DNA from: Pelagerythrobacter rhizovicinus
Lineage (GTDB): Bacteria; Pseudomonadota; Alphaproteobacteria; Sphingomonadales; Sphingomonadaceae
Direction of reading: 5' to 3'
Assembly (NCBI RefSeq): GCF_004135625.1
Contig: NZ_SDPV01000002.1
Location: 558,001-622,000, forward strand
DNA: 64,000 bases
Within the stretch, counting starts at the first letter, position 1; each line of letters starts with the position of its first letter. The notes under the pieces are model-generated. The model was given only the letters and a program-made list of their open reading frames with translations, searched no databases and was not told the origin of the DNA. Shown in pieces: positions 62,418 to 64,000 of this stretch. Position numbers and translations under genes: made by a program.

Positions 62418-62831
62418 TCAGCCGACGACTACGGTGAGATAACGCATCAGCCGGCGCGCAGCGCTCCAGACCGCATTGCGGCCGCCGATGCCGACCATGT
62501 CGCGCACGAAGTCGTCGAACGTCTCGCGATCGTTGCGCGCGGCGGCGGTGGCGAGATCGACGAGCAGCATCTCGTCATAGCTGAAAAGCGGCTGACACGG
62601 CGGGTTGAGCGCAATCGGATCGGGCCAGGCCCGGCCCGCCTCATCGAGGAAGACGTGAAAGCTCTGCACCGCGCAGGGAGTGCCCAGCCAGCGGGCAAGG
62701 TCGGCGTGCGAATAGGTTTCTGCGCGGCGCGCGACATGGGTGTAGCGCATCGCGCCGACGAGCCGTGCATGGATCGGCGAGACGTCGCGCAGATCGGGCG
62801 TGCTGGTCAGGGCGGCGAGATCAAAACCCAT
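62418..62831 (-). CDS. Protein of unknown function in a Fur-controlled unit
   Basis: 137 residues, no signal peptide or membrane helix. Distinct parts: ARLVGAMRYTHVARRAETYSHADLARWLGTPCAVQSFHVFLDEAGRAW and LFSYDEMLLVDLATAAARNDRETFDDFVRDMVG. I do not recognise a family. ATG 62831 lies 11 bases inside the end of the upstream gene, so translation is coupled and both are driven from the Fur-boxed promoter near 63320. Confidence 0.75.
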   Translation of the reverse strand: MGFDLAALTSTPDLRDVSPIHARLVGAMRYTHVARRAETYSHADLARWLGTPCAVQSFHVFLDEAGRAWPDPIALNPPCQPLFSYDEMLLVDLATAAARNDRETFDDFVRDMVGIGGRNAVWSAARRLMRYLTVVVG

Positions 62832-63291
62832 GGAACGCCTCCGCCCGATGAGTGCGCGGCGCGAACGGGCAGGCGGGAACCGGCCCGGGCGCTGAGCCGC
62901 CCGCGCCGTCATCGGGCTGGGCCATCCCGAGCGCCTGGCGCACGGCGATCACTGCCCAGACGATCGCGCCGGGCAGCCCATGAGGGACCGCCGCCGTACC
63001 GGCGACAGCGGAGAGTGACGGTGCCACACGAAGCACGCCGAGCAGCGCGCTTTCGTCGGGCGACAGCCGCCGGCTGCAACAGGATTCGCGGACCAGCCGG
63101 CGCCCCAGGTGCCCTTCGACCAGCTGGAACAGGCTCGCACAGGCGATCGCCGTCTCGTCGGGCAGGCCGAGCGGTGCGACGATCTCCTGCAGGCGCGTCA
63201 TAGGCGCATGACCGGCTTCGACCTGGGCCGACCAGGCGCGAAAGAGCCTTACGACGACGCCCTGCGCGAAAATGTCCCTGCCTTCCGCCAT
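62821..63291 (-). CDS. DUF6628-like protein in a Fur-controlled unit
   Basis: 156 residues: VVVRLFRAWSAQVEAGHAPMTRLQEIVAPLGLP, VRESCCSRRLSPDESALLGVL, HGLPGAIVWAVIAVRQALG. The CC-x-RR-x-SPDE centre recalls small DUF6628-type proteins; similarity judged by memory and weak. A hydrophobic stretch near residues 95-120 could be a membrane helix. It starts 22 bases from a Fur box, so iron probably represses it. The heme-type receptor diverges on the other side. Confidence 0.65.
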   Translation of the reverse strand: MAEGRDIFAQGVVVRLFRAWSAQVEAGHAPMTRLQEIVAPLGLPDETAIACASLFQLVEGHLGRRLVRESCCSRRLSPDESALLGVLRVAPSLSAVAGTAAVPHGLPGAIVWAVIAVRQALGMAQPDDGAGGSAPGPVPACPFAPRTHRAEAFHGF

Positions 63292-63313
63292 ATCGCTCTC
63301 CTTGCTCCTAATT

Positions 63314-63332
63314 GCTAATTATTCTCATTAGC
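63314..63332. promoter_or_regulatory. Fur box before the unknown pair
   Basis: GCTAATTATTCTCATTAGC is a palindrome (GCTAAT/ATTAGC around TATTCTC) matching the Fur-box style of alphaproteobacteria. It ends 22 bases upstream of the reverse-strand start at 63291. Confidence 0.75.
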
Positions 63333-63536
63333 GTGATATTGGCAAGGATCTTTTGTGCAGAAGCGCTGACAAGCCGAACGGGCGTGGCACATCCGTCCGC
63401 GGGGACGACTCAAATGGCCTCCGTCATGCATCTGTAAAATATGTCTTTTTTACTGATCGATCCGCCGATGCTACGGTCGTCTCTGCACCAGCAGCGATCA
63501 CGCTTGACGTGTGACCACACTGACTCTAGTGCGACT

Positions 63537-63550
63537 CATTATCAATAATG
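63537..63550. promoter_or_regulatory. Fur box before the heme-type receptor
   Basis: CATTATCAATAATG, arms CATTAT/ATAATG exact around CA, 18 bases upstream of the receptor start at 63569. It resembles the GATAATGATAATC-type Fur core. Confidence 0.65.
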
Positions 63551-63568
63551 GACCGGACAGGGGCTCAG

Positions 63569-64000
63569 ATGAGTAATGGTATGAGGGGCAGGCCGCGTAT
63601 CTCGGCACGGTGCAGCATGTGGTTGCGCGCATCGGCAGGCGCTGCTCTGGCGGTGTTCGGAGCGGGCGTTGCGCACGCGGCCGGCGACGCTGCAGGCGAG
63701 GCCGCAAGCGCCGAACGCGATCCGCACATCGTGGTCACCGCGACCCGCACCCCGGTCTCGATCGAAGACGTCCCGGCGACCGTGACGGTCATCACCGACG
63801 AGGAGATCGCCGACACCATGGCGACCGACGTCAAGGATCTCGTCCGCTACGAGCCCGGCGTCTCGGTCCGCCGCGCCCCGGCCCGCTTCGGCGCGGCGCT
63901 GGGCACCACGGGCCGCGCGCGCAACGAGGACTTCGTGATCCGCGGGATCGGCGGCAACCGCGTGCTGATTCAGGTCGACGGCATCCGCAGCCCGCAAGGC
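63569..64000 (+). CDS. TonB-dependent receptor, heme/hemoglobin type, N-terminal part
   Basis: The first 144 codons, in frame to the window end. A long basic signal peptide (MSNGMRGRPRISARCSMWLR, then ASAGAALAVFGAGVAHA) is followed by the plug: HIVVTATRTPVSIEDVPATVTVIT, DVKDLVRYEPGVSV, and NEDFVIRGIGGNRVLIQVDGIR. The last motif is typical of hemoglobin, heme and transferrin receptors. A Fur box precedes it. The rest lies outside the window. Confidence 0.9.
   Translation, partial: MSNGMRGRPRISARCSMWLRASAGAALAVFGAGVAHAAGDAAGEAASAERDPHIVVTATRTPVSIEDVPATVTVITDEEIADTMATDVKDLVRYEPGVSVRRAPARFGAALGTTGRARNEDFVIRGIGGNRVLIQVDGIRSPQG

Overview
The window is high-GC DNA, densely packed with many 1-4 bp gene overlaps. 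It fits an alphaproteobacterium of the Sphingomonadales, probably an Erythrobacter/Sphingomonas-like organism. The signs are a complete PhyR-NepR-EcfG general stress locus with a HWE-type kinase, several large TonB-dependent receptors, a split two-gene methionine synthase, an ArsR-methyltransferase (SahR-like) regulator before metF, class I PHA synthase plus phasin, and short palindromic intergenic repeats typical of sphingomonads. Species cannot be named from the sequence alone.

Layout. (1) 1-5080: sugar oxidation. A reverse-strand unit (sugar-acid dehydratase, SMP-30 lactonase, exported mutarotase, start of another exported protein) faces a Gfo/Idh sugar dehydrogenase; together they give a non-phosphorylative sugar -> lactone -> aldonate -> 2-keto-3-deoxy acid route. 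(2) 5181-6694: a DUF1328 membrane protein behind an EcfG-type promoter and a secreted DUF5829-like protein. (3) 6880-11961: TonB receptor, binding lipoprotein, FecCD permease and ATPase in one overlapping iron-siderophore operon. (4) 12266-13085: MerC-like membrane protein, a truncated Fur/Zur-type gene and tRNA-Gly(CCC). (5) 13121-21226: valine catabolism (LysR regulator, mmsA, isobutyryl-CoA dehydrogenase, 3-hydroxyisobutyryl-CoA hydrolase, enoyl-CoA hydratase, mmsB), with three small lipoprotein genes embedded. (6) 21210-33039, all reverse: SahR-like regulator, metF, metH part 1, GNAT, metH part 2, then a tandem glycine riboswitch leading gcvT-gcvH-gcvPA-gcvPB and a translationally coupled Nmad3-like gene; this is a one-carbon, methionine and glycine block. 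(7) 33105-42711: flavin reductase, thiolase-like protein, large TonB receptor, tRNA-Thr(CGT), tRNA-Cys(GCA), thioesterase, crotonase, orphan winged-helix protein, AlaC-type aminotransferase. (8) 42835-45584: phaC, phasin with PhaR-like operators, strong terminator. (9) 45667-51284: clpS, lptF-lptG, a small lipoprotein, fatty acid desaturase and a GNAT-like acyltransferase that may be a bacterial ceramide synthase. (10) 51384-55696: receiver protein, phyR, HWE kinase, nepR, ecfG with EcfG promoters, one of them bidirectional. (11) 55765-62358: AI-2E family permease, sodB, dicarboxylate-type symporter, glmM, DUF1272 protein, thiD, LOG-family protein. (12) 62418-64000: two unknown genes behind a Fur box, divergent from a heme/hemoglobin-type TonB receptor that runs off the window.

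I found no CRISPR array, transposase, integrase or prophage. The window is mostly core chromosome. The most interesting items are regulatory architecture (EcfG, SahR, PhaR, Fur sites and the riboswitch), the Nmad3-gcvPB coupling, the Fur-controlled unknown pair, the candidate ceramide synthase and the truncated Fur gene abutting a tRNA. Family assignments come from recognising motifs by eye; no database search was run.
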